In this document: piece by piece, positions 1 to 8,721 of the stretch
Layout: every line of letters begins with the position of its first letter
Position numbering within the stretch: the first letter of the stretch is position 1
Assembly: GCA_023251455.1 (NCBI GenBank)
Contig: JAHEYT010000038.1
Span: 1 to 64,000, forward strand
Source: Bacteroidota bacterium
GTDB lineage: Bacteria; Bacteroidota; Bacteroidia; Bacteroidales; Prolixibacteraceae
Direction of reading: 5' to 3'
Length of the DNA: 64,000 nucleotides
Translations under genes and position numbers: made by a program
The notes under the pieces: model-generated
The model's database searches: none
What the model saw: only the letters and a program-made list of their open reading frames with translations
Told to the model about the DNA's origin: nothing

Positions 1-872
1 CCACTTGCATGGTTCGACAAAGCCAGTTTTAAGGATAATTTTGCTACAGAACTATCTGGAAGATTTGGTAAATCGGTGATCAGTTGTGGCTGTTTAATGG
101 TCACATCACCCGAAGTGCGCAGAATGACTGGCTGCCAGATACCAATGTTTCGGTCGCGTACTGGTGGAACCCAGTCCCAGCCTACCGAACAAAGCATGGT
201 TACATTTTTGCCAATATCCCCGGTTGGACCGCCATTCAGGAAAAAATCGTCCATTGCTTTTAATTGTTCAGTATCAGGTAATCCCGGTACGTCGAGCGGA
301 TAAATTTTCACTGCCAGTCCGTTTTCTTTTCCGGACTGAACGAGTTTGCTGATATCGAAACTGTATTCAGCAAACATACCAGCCATTTGGGTAGAGTCGG
401 CGATTTGTTTTCCGTTTACCCAAACGGCAGCACGGTAATTAATCCCTTTAAAGATCAATTGGAAATGACGTCCCTGATCGGTTGCCGGAACTTTAAATGT
501 TGTGCGGTACCAGTATGGTTTTTTCCATGGATTGGCCACGTTTGGAATATGGCTGTACTGTTCGAGATTGTACCTTTTATTGAATTCATCCGAAGCATCG
601 GGAATCAGCATGTTGTTCATTCCTGAATAAGGATCAGGATAAACCCGGTTGGCAACAAGCCCTGTCAAAACAGTTGAAGGAACGTTCACCGGAAACCAAT
701 AAACGTTGGAACGGTAATCAGCTGAAGATAGTTTTTCACCTGTTTCGCTTATTAATTCAGATGACTGCAACTCAAACTTAACCAATTTTTCCTGCTTGAT
801 GCTTTTGTTCTGGGCATTCGAAAATTGCACGACTGCTAAAAGCAGAAAGGATAAAGAGACAATGAATTTCAC
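1..872 (-). CDS. Glycoside hydrolase family 2 protein (3' truncated by window edge)
   Basis: The reading frame stays open from a GTG at 872 to base 1, giving 290 residues. An in-frame TAA lies 18 bases upstream of the GTG and there is no ATG between, so GTG is the only sensible start. Residues 1-20 form a signal peptide (hydrophobic core, cut near SNAQ). The rest is the sugar-binding jelly-roll domain of GH2: WVNGKQIADS at 151-160 and GWDWVPPVRDRNIGIW at 231-246 match the exo-beta-glucosaminidase / beta-mannosidase branch of GH2. The catalytic barrel lies outside the window. Periplasmic or surface polysaccharide breakdown is inferred. It may be co-transcribed with the propeller gene 168 bases upstream. 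Confidence 0.85.
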   Translation of the reverse strand, partial: MKFIVSLSFLLLAVVQFSNAQNKSIKQEKLVKFELQSSELISETGEKLSSADYRSNVYWFPVNVPSTVLTGLVANRVYPDPYSGMNNMLIPDASDEFNKRYNLEQYSHIPNVANPWKKPYWYRTTFKVPATDQGRHFQLIFKGINYRAAVWVNGKQIADSTQMAGMFAEYSFDISKLVQSGKENGLAVKIYPLDVPGLPDTEQLKAMDDFFLNGGPTGDIGKNVTMLCSVGWDWVPPVRDRNIGIWQPVILRTSGDVTIKQPQLITDLPNLPDSSVAKLSLKLALSNHAS

Positions 873-1040
873 GTGAATATATTTTAGTTAATAAATTGAA
901 TATTTGTGCTTTCACGTGGAACTCTCATGCCTGGAGATTTCCACATGAACTAAATTTTATAGTCTACTTAAGCAGCCATGCAAAAAACATTTCACTGGCA
1001 TGCTCGTTTCATTTAATAAGATTTTAATAACTACAATTAT

Positions 1041-2564
1041 TTACTTCTTTCCTGAATTGCTGACAAAAGCAATGTGCTTGCTGTCGGGCGACCAGGAAGG
1101 TACATTGATGGTACCTTGTCCGCCGTAAAGGTAAGCAATTACTTTAGGCGCACCTCCCGAAACAGGCATCAATCGTAGCATTACTCTTTTGTATGAAGGA
1201 TGCGAATTGAATTCTATATCCTCTTCAAACGTGATAAAGGCGATCCATTTGCCATCTGGAGAAATGTGCGGAAACCAGTTATTGTATTGGTCGAAAGTGA
1301 GTTGTTCTTTTTCAGTCCCATCGGGTTTCATTCGCCACAATTGCATAGAACCCGACTGGCTGCCATTGTAATAAATGTACTTGCCATCTGGCGAATATTC
1401 GCAACCATCAACGTGTTCTTTTTCCTTGTTGTTGGTCAAAGCCACTTCGTTTCCGCCTTTAATCGAATTTTTATAAATGTTATAAATTTTACTTCCATTG
1501 CGTAGAGCCACATAAACTACTTCTTTGTTGTTGGGTGCCCAGCCATGCAGGTAGGAGGGAGTCTCTTCTGTTACCAATTGCGGAGTTCCTCCTTCAAGCG
1601 GTAAAACATAAACGGTTGAGCCACCGCCATTCAAACCATCGCGGTGACTGCTGATCCCAAGCATTTTTCCATCGAACGAAATAACATGATCGTTGTTGCT
1701 GCGGTTGATATTTCCAGTATTTAGTTTTTCAAGTTCGCCACCTTCAACCGGCATCTTATAAATATTTCCCTCCATGTTAAATAATAATTTTTTCCCATCG
1801 GGCATCCAGTTTGGCGCTTCAAAACGGCCATCTTTTTCCAGAATTACTTTGCGTTTGCCATCAAAAACATTTAAAATTTCCATTCGGCAACCTATCCATC
1901 CGTCTTTATTTGGGTTATACGAAGTGGCTACAGGCTGGTCTATTCGTACATTCCATATTTTAGCTGTTTCAACGACATCCGGATTGTGTGAACAGATAAA
2001 TAAACCAGCCAGTACTTCATCCGGAAGGCCTTCCATCACTTGGCTACCGATTACCTGCAAAGGTTCGCCCGGATGGGCTGCCCTGAAAATAATTGTTTTG
2101 CCTGAACGCTCTATCTGAAGGATGGAGTAGTTTGGTTTGGGAGCGAAAATTTCATCTTCCGGATCGCGCATGAATGCACCGCGGAGAACGCGCCACTGCA
2201 AAACAGTCAATCCATCGCCATGTAAGACAGCTGAAGAATGAACTGCATTAGCATCTTCAGAGGCACGAACCATCCACCCGATTTTGCGGTGAGGATCTTT
2301 TCCGGCACCTTCAAATGCAAAGTTGGCAGTCAGGATAAAATCACCTTTTAGTTTGTTGTACAGGTAGTTAAATTCATCGCGTTCGAACCAGATGTTGTAT
2401 CCTGAACCGCTTATGGTATAGGTTTGGGTACTTTCGTCATACGAAGCAGAACCTGGCATTTTTGGCGAGCCAATATCTTTGTTCGATTGAAAGATGCCAA
2501 TGGGTTTCTGAGCCAATGAGCTGATTGTCAATAGGCAGAAAAGTAAAATCAATGATTGTTTCAT
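1041..2564 (-). CDS. Secreted TolB-like (PD40) propeller protein with N-terminal lectin-like domain
   Basis: A 507-residue protein with a signal peptide (MKQSLILLFCLLTISSLAQ). Roughly residues 30-210 resemble the concanavalin-like DUF1349/LamG fold, with regular Trp/Arg/Asp-rich beta strands. Residues 220-505 carry at least five WD40-like PD40 repeats, each with the pattern SPDGK or APNNK followed by I-Y-Y/A-F (for example SPDGKYIYY and SPDGKWIAF). Such proteins are often labelled TolB-like or biopolymer transporter TolR in Bacteroidetes, but no TolR transmembrane anchor is present. It lies directly upstream of the GH2 gene on the same strand. Binding of glycans or proteins outside the cytoplasm is inferred; no catalytic site is visible. 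Confidence 0.75.
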   Translation of the reverse strand: MKQSLILLFCLLTISSLAQKPIGIFQSNKDIGSPKMPGSASYDESTQTYTISGSGYNIWFERDEFNYLYNKLKGDFILTANFAFEGAGKDPHRKIGWMVRASEDANAVHSSAVLHGDGLTVLQWRVLRGAFMRDPEDEIFAPKPNYSILQIERSGKTIIFRAAHPGEPLQVIGSQVMEGLPDEVLAGLFICSHNPDVVETAKIWNVRIDQPVATSYNPNKDGWIGCRMEILNVFDGKRKVILEKDGRFEAPNWMPDGKKLLFNMEGNIYKMPVEGGELEKLNTGNINRSNNDHVISFDGKMLGISSHRDGLNGGGSTVYVLPLEGGTPQLVTEETPSYLHGWAPNNKEVVYVALRNGSKIYNIYKNSIKGGNEVALTNNKEKEHVDGCEYSPDGKYIYYNGSQSGSMQLWRMKPDGTEKEQLTFDQYNNWFPHISPDGKWIAFITFEEDIEFNSHPSYKRVMLRLMPVSGGAPKVIAYLYGGQGTINVPSWSPDSKHIAFVSNSGKK

Positions 2565-2720
2565 AATGCGTGGATTTGGTTTATTGTCTGGGTTAATTTG
2601 ATCCGAAGATAAATATTCCGGATTAAAAAGTGGGACCCATTTTGTTTTTTCTACACTAAGATTGAAGGAGAAATTACCCGACCTCCGGTAACGATTGAAT
2701 CTGATTTTCTGTATTCAAAC

Positions 2721-3182
2721 TCATTCGTAGAATTCAAAAATGTAACGTTCATCATATTCCATTTCAAATTTTCTCAATATCTCCATATATTCTTCTCTGA
2801 ATGTCTGAGCCTTATGATGGTTCTCCTGATTCATAATGTATTGGATGACATTATTTCTTTGGCTTTTAGAATATGTGAACCCACTGTATCCACGTTGCCA
2901 TTCAAACCGACCTTTAACACCGTGATTTGAATTGATCCATTTGGAAGAATTTGATTTGACGGCCTCTAAAACATTTGCTAATGATGTGTCTGGGTTCAAT
3001 TCAAAGAAAACATGAACATGATCTTTGTATCCATTGATTGCTAGTGGATATTGTTTACTGTTTCTCAAAATGCCAGCGATGTATTCAAATAATTGGTTTC
3101 TGAAGTTCGAGGTAAGAATATTATCCCTTCCTTTTACTGCAAAGACGGTTTGTACGTTGAGCTGCGTGTATGTGTTAGCCAT
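2721..3182 (-). CDS. RAYT-like IS200/IS605 Y1 transposase
   Basis: A 153-residue Y1_Tnp family protein. The HUH pair is present as DHVHVFF (His55 and His57) and the nucleophilic tyrosine is probably Tyr115 in NNVIQYIMNQE. An EWQRGY motif near residue 94 is also typical. The length fits single-domain IS200 or REP-associated (RAYT) transposases. No accompanying tnpB is present. Hairpins of the form CCGC-TAC-GCGG start 78 bases beyond its 5' end, which favours a domesticated RAYT over an autonomous IS200. The family cuts and joins single-stranded DNA at hairpins; activity here is inferred. Start ATG at 3182 is clear. Confidence 0.85.
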   Translation of the reverse strand: MANTYTQLNVQTVFAVKGRDNILTSNFRNQLFEYIAGILRNSKQYPLAINGYKDHVHVFFELNPDTSLANVLEAVKSNSSKWINSNHGVKGRFEWQRGYSGFTYSKSQRNNVIQYIMNQENHHKAQTFREEYMEILRKFEMEYDERYIFEFYE

Positions 3183-3260
3183 AAGTGATTTTAAAATTGG
3201 TTTATTGCTAAATTTACAAAAAACTATAGAATTTTTTTATCAGATTTTCATTGAAAAAGT

Positions 3261-3519
3261 GCCACCGCTACGCGGCTAAAAGGTTCTACTGTCATGAATA
3301 CGTGCTACCATACTATCAGTGCTACGCACCGAATAAGCCGCATGGCGGCGACAGTATGGTAGAAATCATAAAGTAAGAAAGGGGAGTTATAGCCGCGTAG
3401 CGGTGACAGAACTGCTTTGGATGAATTTGATAATGATATTTTGTGTCACCGCTACGCGGCTAAAGAAACAACGACAATCGATTTGCTACCATACTTTCAC
3501 CTCTACGCGGCTCAAAACT
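3261..3519. repeat. Cluster of REP-like hairpins next to the RAYT transposase
   Basis: The 409 bases between the transposase and rlmD hold a family of small palindromes. CCGCTACGCGG occurs at 3265-3275 and 3449-3459. It appears inverted (CCGCGTAGCGG) at 3393-3403 and degenerate (CCTCTACGCGG) at 3500-3510. Each is preceded on the relevant strand by TCAC or CCAC and followed by GGCTAAA or GGCTCAAA. Two relatives, GTGC-TAC-GCAC (3320-3330) and GCCGC-ATG-GCGGC (3338-3350), sit inside a larger stem formed by CTACCATACTATC (3305-3317) and GACAGTATGGTAG (3350-3362). GCTACCATACT recurs at 3485-3495. The arrangement is as expected for REP/BIME elements mobilised by a RAYT. Confidence 0.8.
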
Positions 3520-3591
3520 GATTTTTCTCTGAATAATCCTCTGGCTTCGCCTTCTGATAATTTAATTACTTTTGCTGAAAATTTGAAAATC

Positions 3592-5007
3592 ATGGGAAGA
3601 GGCCGGAAAGTTAAGCCGTTTTTAGAAGGTGTTTTAATTACTGATATTGGTGCCGAAGGAAAAGCTATCGGACGGGTGGACGATGTTGTGGTGTTTACTA
3701 CGCATGTGATTCCGGGCGATGTGGTTGATTTGCAGGTGACGAAGATGCGCACCAAATACATGGAAGCTATAGTAAAACGGGTTATCACTGAATCTCCCGA
3801 CCGTGTTCCTGCTTTTTGTGAACACTTTGAAGTATGCGGTGGCTGCAAATGGCAGTTTCTTCCATACGAAAAGCAGCTTTTTTACAAGCAGAAACAAGTA
3901 GTAGATCAATTGCGCCGTATTGGCCGTATTGAACTTCCTGAAATTACCCCAATTCTGGGATCAGCAAAAACCACTTTTTACCGCAATAAACTTGAATTCG
4001 GATTCTCCAATAAACGTTGGCTAACCTACGAAGAGATTGGCACCGAAGGCGACGATATGAATAAGAATGCACTCGGATTCCATGTTCCGGGCATGTTCGA
4101 TAAAATTATCAACATCAATAAATGCTGGCTTCAAGGCGAACCTTCGAACGAAATCCGCAATTTCATTAAGAATTATGCCGACGAAAATGGGCTTGAATTT
4201 TTCGACCGCCGCATTCAGTCTGGTTTACTCCGGAACATTATTGTCCGAAGTTCGACGACTGGCGATTTAATGCTGATTGTTTGCTTCTTCTCTGAGCAGA
4301 AGGAAAATCGTGAAAAGCTACTGGCAGCTATTGCCGCTGAATTTCCGCAGATTACTTCGCTGATGTATGTGATCAATGGAAAAGGAAACGATACGATTAC
4401 TGACCAGGAAATATTGGTTTACAAAGGGAATAACCATATTCTGGAAGAAATGGAAGGTTTGAGATTCAAGATCGGACCAAAGAGTTTCTACCAGACCAAC
4501 TCTGAACAGGCTTACGAATTGTACAAAGTTACCCGCGAATTTGCCGGATTGAAAGGAAACGAAATAGTGTACGATTTATATACCGGAACCGGCACCATTG
4601 CTAATTTCATTGCCCGGAATGTTCAGAAAGTTGTTGGCATCGAGTATGTTCCTGAAGCTATTCTGGATGCACATGTAAATTCTGAACTCAACGGAATTAC
4701 GAATACCAGCTTTTTTGCCGGTGACATGAAGAAAATTCTGACCAGCGATTTTATCGCCCGGAATGGACAGCCTGATTTAATTATTACCGATCCACCACGT
4801 GCCGGAATGGACGAAGATGTGGTGAAAACCATCCTTGAAGCTGCTCCCGAAAAAGTGGTGTATGTAAGCTGTAACCCGGCTACTCAGGCCCGCGACCTGG
4901 CTTTAATGGACGAAATGTACAAAGTAACCCGGATACAACCAGTCGATATGTTCCCTCATACTCACCATGTTGAGAATGTGGTGCTGCTGGAAAAGAGAGA
5001 GGTTTAA
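3592..5007 (+). CDS. rlmD: 23S rRNA (uracil-5-)-methyltransferase RlmD/RumA family
   Basis: A 471-residue enzyme that makes m5U in 23S rRNA (family knowledge; U1939 for E. coli RlmD). Order: TRAM domain (about 5-62), Fe-S cysteines Cys76, Cys82 and Cys85 in AFCEHFEVCGGCKWQ plus a fourth cysteine near 166 (INKCWLQ), then the SAM fold with DLYTGTGTIANF, DPPRAGMD and the catalytic VSCNPATQARDL. The frame is open back to 3403, but that stretch reads through REP hairpins and would add 63 unrelated residues. ATG 3592 gives the normal family N-terminus (MGRGRKVKPFLEG), so it is chosen. Bacteroidetes often have more than one RumA-type paralogue, so the exact target uridine is uncertain. Confidence 0.9.
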   Translation: MGRGRKVKPFLEGVLITDIGAEGKAIGRVDDVVVFTTHVIPGDVVDLQVTKMRTKYMEAIVKRVITESPDRVPAFCEHFEVCGGCKWQFLPYEKQLFYKQKQVVDQLRRIGRIELPEITPILGSAKTTFYRNKLEFGFSNKRWLTYEEIGTEGDDMNKNALGFHVPGMFDKIININKCWLQGEPSNEIRNFIKNYADENGLEFFDRRIQSGLLRNIIVRSSTTGDLMLIVCFFSEQKENREKLLAAIAAEFPQITSLMYVINGKGNDTITDQEILVYKGNNHILEEMEGLRFKIGPKSFYQTNSEQAYELYKVTREFAGLKGNEIVYDLYTGTGTIANFIARNVQKVVGIEYVPEAILDAHVNSELNGITNTSFFAGDMKKILTSDFIARNGQPDLIITDPPRAGMDEDVVKTILEAAPEKVVYVSCNPATQARDLALMDEMYKVTRIQPVDMFPHTHHVENVVLLEKREV

Positions 5008-5016
5008 TTTGAAATC

Positions 5017-5049
5017 ACAGATCCGATGACTCGAAGTGATCGGATCTGT
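5017..5049. terminator. Inverted repeat between convergent rlmD and the DUF2339-like gene
   Basis: ACAGATCCGAT and ATCGGATCTGT form a perfect 11-bp stem around an 11-base loop, placed 9 bases after the rlmD stop and just before the end of the convergent gene. There is no long T-run, so a bidirectional terminator is likely but not certain. Confidence 0.6.
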
Positions 5050-5058
5050 TGTTCTAAA

Positions 5059-6714
5059 CTATTCCTTTTTTCTGATCAGAAACTTAGTGTACAGTACCGA
5101 CACTGTAATAGAAATGATGGCCAATAGCAGGAATATTAAAACCCGGAATCCAATATCCAGATCAGATAAGTCGGCAAAAATGAGCTTAATACCCGATGAA
5201 ACCAAGGCTGCAATGGCCAGCCAGCGATATTTAATATTTCGGAGCAGTCGACTAAGCAGAAAGAATAACATAGCTGCCAGAATCCAGGAAACAGTGATGT
5301 ACGATGCGGGGAAGGCATGATAAAAAGCAACTAGGGTCATGATGAATCCAGCGAGCAGGTATGTGTTACGGATTAGTTCAGTTTTAATATTTAGCCGTTC
5401 TTTTTTCCAGTTGATGACACGGGCTGTAATAAAAGCCACCAGCATAAACGAGAAGTTGATGGAGTTATAGCTTGTTTTATCGGATAAATAAAAGGCTAAT
5501 AGGACCATAAAGAGTATGGTATTCATCACAACGATAAACCTGGAACGAAACCACAGTGCCATGGAAACCACCAATAAACTTTGGATCGAGAACAGCATAT
5601 AAGCACTTGGGAAAAGTAAAATTCCGTAAAATACTACCGACATTCCCAGAAAACCATACAGGGCATACATCGATGCCATAATCTTCAGGTTGGAGCGCGA
5701 TTGAAGGATAACAGAAAAGATCAGACAAAAGATTGAAATTGCAGAAAATGCAGGCACATAATTTTTACTCAGGTAGGTTACCGTAATGATGGCAAAAACT
5801 GAACTGAATCCCAGGCCGTTCCATACTACAGAAGCCGTTAAGAAATCGTTCGGTATTTCTTCTTTTTTTTGAATCAGTGCCAGCAAGGAAAAGGTAAAAC
5901 CACTGCCAATAAAAAACAGATTTAGCAATCCGGAGGCCTGAATAAACCCGGGACTATTACCTCCCAGTGGATTGTTCAGCAGTAAGTTTAGGTACGAAAA
6001 GTAAGTCAGGAGTATGTAGATGAAAACTAGCCTGAGCCATCCAAAGCGGTAATATAGTGTCATTGAAAGTACAGCGACAGCCAAAATCATTGCCGAACCA
6101 AACCCAACTGAATTGCTGATTACTCCGGAAATCAGGATCATGAACAAAACCATACCGGCCATCAGTTGCGACTTCCGGCGAAACGAAAGGTAGAAAAGGA
6201 CAGAAAGGGAAACCAACAGAAAAAACAAGCCCAGGAATTCACTTTTAATCAGTGGCTCAGTCTGAAAAAAGTGAAGACGTAAAGTCCAGTAAAATAGCAG
6301 AATGTGTCCATTGTAAGCAAACAGTTTCGAAAGATACGAATAGGTGTTTCTGGTAAAATAGCAAACAGCATATATTCCTGTAATTGAAATTAATCCGGTG
6401 AAAGCAGCGAGTAACTGATACTGCGAATGCTGCAGGTATTGAATGAGAAATGCGATTCCGAAAAGAAGAACTATATTGCCAAACCACGCCATGCCATATT
6501 CGCCAATGCGAAATTCGATTGAATCATTGGTTTTAACGTTAAAATTCAACTGAAAGTCATCATCTTCCTGATCCATGTCAGCTTTTGTGGGCTGAGCCGC
6601 TTGCCCTTTCAGTAGACCCAGCGAAGACTCGATTTTAGTAATCCGTGCATTTAATTGACTGATTTCGCTTCGGAGCATTTTTATTTCATTGGCATCAGTG
6701 TTCTCCATTTCCAT
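5059..6714 (-). CDS. DUF2339-like polytopic membrane protein
   Basis: A 551-residue protein. Residues 1-35 are a heptad-like coiled coil (EIKMLRSEISQLNARITKIE), residues 40-75 an acidic linker, and from about 80 to the end there are roughly 15 hydrophobic segments. This matches the DUF2339 architecture of a cytosolic coiled coil followed by many membrane helices. It begins 44 bases after the NrfD-like gene ends and is on the same strand, so it may be transcribed with the electron-transfer genes. No enzymatic motif is visible. Function is unknown. Confidence 0.7.
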   Translation of the reverse strand: MEMENTDANEIKMLRSEISQLNARITKIESSLGLLKGQAAQPTKADMDQEDDDFQLNFNVKTNDSIEFRIGEYGMAWFGNIVLLFGIAFLIQYLQHSQYQLLAAFTGLISITGIYAVCYFTRNTYSYLSKLFAYNGHILLFYWTLRLHFFQTEPLIKSEFLGLFFLLVSLSVLFYLSFRRKSQLMAGMVLFMILISGVISNSVGFGSAMILAVAVLSMTLYYRFGWLRLVFIYILLTYFSYLNLLLNNPLGGNSPGFIQASGLLNLFFIGSGFTFSLLALIQKKEEIPNDFLTASVVWNGLGFSSVFAIITVTYLSKNYVPAFSAISIFCLIFSVILQSRSNLKIMASMYALYGFLGMSVVFYGILLFPSAYMLFSIQSLLVVSMALWFRSRFIVVMNTILFMVLLAFYLSDKTSYNSINFSFMLVAFITARVINWKKERLNIKTELIRNTYLLAGFIMTLVAFYHAFPASYITVSWILAAMLFFLLSRLLRNIKYRWLAIAALVSSGIKLIFADLSDLDIGFRVLIFLLLAIISITVSVLYTKFLIRKKE

Positions 6715-6758
6715 AATGATTCTCCATTTTTACTTAAAATTTGAATCCCGCTTGAGAT

Positions 6759-7952
6759 TTATAACACGTGTTCTTCATCTGCATGTTTTTTCCATGGTGG
6801 AAATAGCCACAGAAAAACCGACAGTATGAGAAAAGGAAGAATGAACCAGACGATGGCCATAAGGAATCCCTCGGTGCCTATCATTCCGAGTTTAAAGCTG
6901 GTAAAACCGAGGAAACTTTTTGAAAACAATTGACCTCCGATAACTACATTCCAACGCATGAAAAATACCCCGAAGAGCACCAGAAGGCTGGTGATCAGGT
7001 AAACCGGTCTGCGTATTTTTTCGCTTGGTTTGTCAATCCTGAAAATGCCAAGCAGGGTAATCGGAATAATTGTTCCCATTAATCCCTGAAAGATGAAGAG
7101 TGTGATATTTATTTTTCCGTTGACAAGCATATGCAATATTTCGAACGATTCTTCCGCTTCATAAATTCGGTGGATTTGATCGAGCGATTCCATGGTGAAA
7201 TCTAGAACAAGCACGTAGAACAAGTATTTCCCAACTTCATCGAGACAAGCCATGTCAATTTTTACTTTCCGGAAACGGGTAACCATCATGTACAAAAACA
7301 TGACAAGGGCAATACCCGAAACCATGGCCGAAAGCAGAAAAATGACTGGCATCAGCACAGTTGACCACCATGGATTGGCTTTGATAGAGCCAAAGATAAA
7401 ACCCACATACCCGTGAAGAAGAAATGCCGATGGAATGCCAACTACGGTAATAAAATAGCCAAGCTTTTCGTCCCATGCCAAAGTCTTTGGAGAAAGATCG
7501 GTAACACCGAGGGATAAAATCTGGTAAATTTTCTTTTTGATTCCCTTGGATTGGATAGCCCAAATAACAAGGTCGCGACGGTAATCGAACCAGATTTCCA
7601 GAAGCAAAACAACCATTAAATACCAAAGGTATACAAAGCCGAATATTGCCATGGCTGATTGCAAGTGCGGCGTAGTCATAATTTCATAAGCCCGGAACGG
7701 ATGCCCCAGATGCGTAACAAGTGGTAAGATTGCTACCATTAAAAATGCAAGGGCAGTTAGCAGTGCCAGGTGATACGTTGGACGGAGAACGGTTACCTTA
7801 AAAACACGTTCGAGCGATGCCAGAATGAAGGCTCCGGCAACCAGCCCGGTTATATAAGGATAAAGAACAATCAGGATTCCCCAGTGCAGTTCAATTTCGT
7901 TGGGATAAATGTATCCGTCAACTTTGCCGAGCATTTCGTACAGATGTTCCAT
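6759..7952 (-). CDS. NrfD/PsrC-type polytopic membrane subunit
   Basis: A 397-residue protein with about ten hydrophobic helices, of the NrfD/PsrC/HmcC family. It would anchor an extracytoplasmic Fe-S/cytochrome module and exchange electrons with the menaquinone pool (family knowledge). Near-N-terminal IELHWGILIVLYPYITGLVAGAF and the HLGHPFRAYEIMTTPHLQSAM segment (around residues 80-100) are typical quinone-side features. The start is one base after the upstream ferredoxin gene ends, so the two are translationally linked. Function as the quinone-reacting anchor of the three-gene module is a confident inference; its electron partner is not in the window. Confidence 0.88.
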   Translation of the reverse strand: MEHLYEMLGKVDGYIYPNEIELHWGILIVLYPYITGLVAGAFILASLERVFKVTVLRPTYHLALLTALAFLMVAILPLVTHLGHPFRAYEIMTTPHLQSAMAIFGFVYLWYLMVVLLLEIWFDYRRDLVIWAIQSKGIKKKIYQILSLGVTDLSPKTLAWDEKLGYFITVVGIPSAFLLHGYVGFIFGSIKANPWWSTVLMPVIFLLSAMVSGIALVMFLYMMVTRFRKVKIDMACLDEVGKYLFYVLVLDFTMESLDQIHRIYEAEESFEILHMLVNGKINITLFIFQGLMGTIIPITLLGIFRIDKPSEKIRRPVYLITSLLVLFGVFFMRWNVVIGGQLFSKSFLGFTSFKLGMIGTEGFLMAIVWFILPFLILSVFLWLFPPWKKHADEEHVL

Positions 7953-7953
7953 A

Positions 7954-8721
7954 TTATCTTACCTCCGTGCTTAATCCGTTATAAAAAAGTTTTGAACCGG
8001 TGTTCAACTGTGGTTTCAGCACATGGCAATTGTGTACTTTCAGGAATTGATGGATTTTGTCCTCCTTGTTGTTTAAGTCACCGTAGATTCGGGCGCCGGT
8101 TGGGCACACTTCAAAACAAGCCGGAGCCATTCCTTTTTTCAGGCGATGATAACATAGAGTACATTTATCAACCGTTTGCTTTACCGGATGCAGGTATCGG
8201 CAGCCGTAAGGGCAGGCCTGAATACAGTATCGACATCCGATGCAATATTTTTCGTCGACCAACACCACGCCTTCCGGACTTTCGTAAGTTGCCCCAACCG
8301 GACATACCTGCACGCATGGCGATTTTGCGCAATGATTGCACATTTTCGGTACAAAGAAAGACTTGAAAATTTCACTTTCTGGAACCGTTTGTGTAAAGCC
8401 GTCAATTCCGCCATTTGGTGATTGAACGCTAAGTGTGCCGTCATTTTTAATGGTATACTGTTCTACCCACGAACGATAGTAAAATGGTTCCTGCGGTACG
8501 TCGTTTTCAAGTTTGCAGGCTTTGGCGCACATGCCGCAACCGATGCATTTTTCGATATCAATGCCAATGGCGTACCAGGGTTTGGTTTTGTCGGGCTCGT
8601 TGGCGGCAAAAAGCAGAGCGGTAAATGGCTGCGTTGCCGAGCCGGCCAGCAACGTTCCGGCCAGTACAGCCGACTTTCGTAAGAAGTCGCGTCTTGATGC
8701 GCTTAATCTTTCAGTTCCCAT
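7954..8721 (-). CDS. Tat-exported 4x[4Fe-4S] ferredoxin subunit (NrfC/HmcB/DmsB type)
   Basis: A 255-residue protein with a twin-arginine signal (SRRDFLRK at 9-16 followed by a hydrophobic stretch to about 40). Four cysteine clusters follow: CIGCGMCAKAC from 59, CNHCAKSPCVQVCP from 128, CIGCRYCIQACPYGC from 160, and CTLCYHRLKKGMAPACFEVC from 187. This is the standard 16-cysteine pattern of electron-wiring subunits in molybdoenzyme, Nrf and Hmc complexes. Its start overlaps the end of the cytochrome gene by 19 bases. It would pass electrons between the NrfD-like subunit and the heme protein on the periplasmic face. Confidence 0.92.
   Translation of the reverse strand: MGTERLSASRRDFLRKSAVLAGTLLAGSATQPFTALLFAANEPDKTKPWYAIGIDIEKCIGCGMCAKACKLENDVPQEPFYYRSWVEQYTIKNDGTLSVQSPNGGIDGFTQTVPESEIFKSFFVPKMCNHCAKSPCVQVCPVGATYESPEGVVLVDEKYCIGCRYCIQACPYGCRYLHPVKQTVDKCTLCYHRLKKGMAPACFEVCPTGARIYGDLNNKEDKIHQFLKVHNCHVLKPQLNTGSKLFYNGLSTEVR

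Noticed and set aside
3403-3591. Longer RlmD N-terminus starting at 3403
   Set aside because: These 63 codons run through REP hairpins and do not resemble the family; the TRAM domain begins right after ATG 3592.
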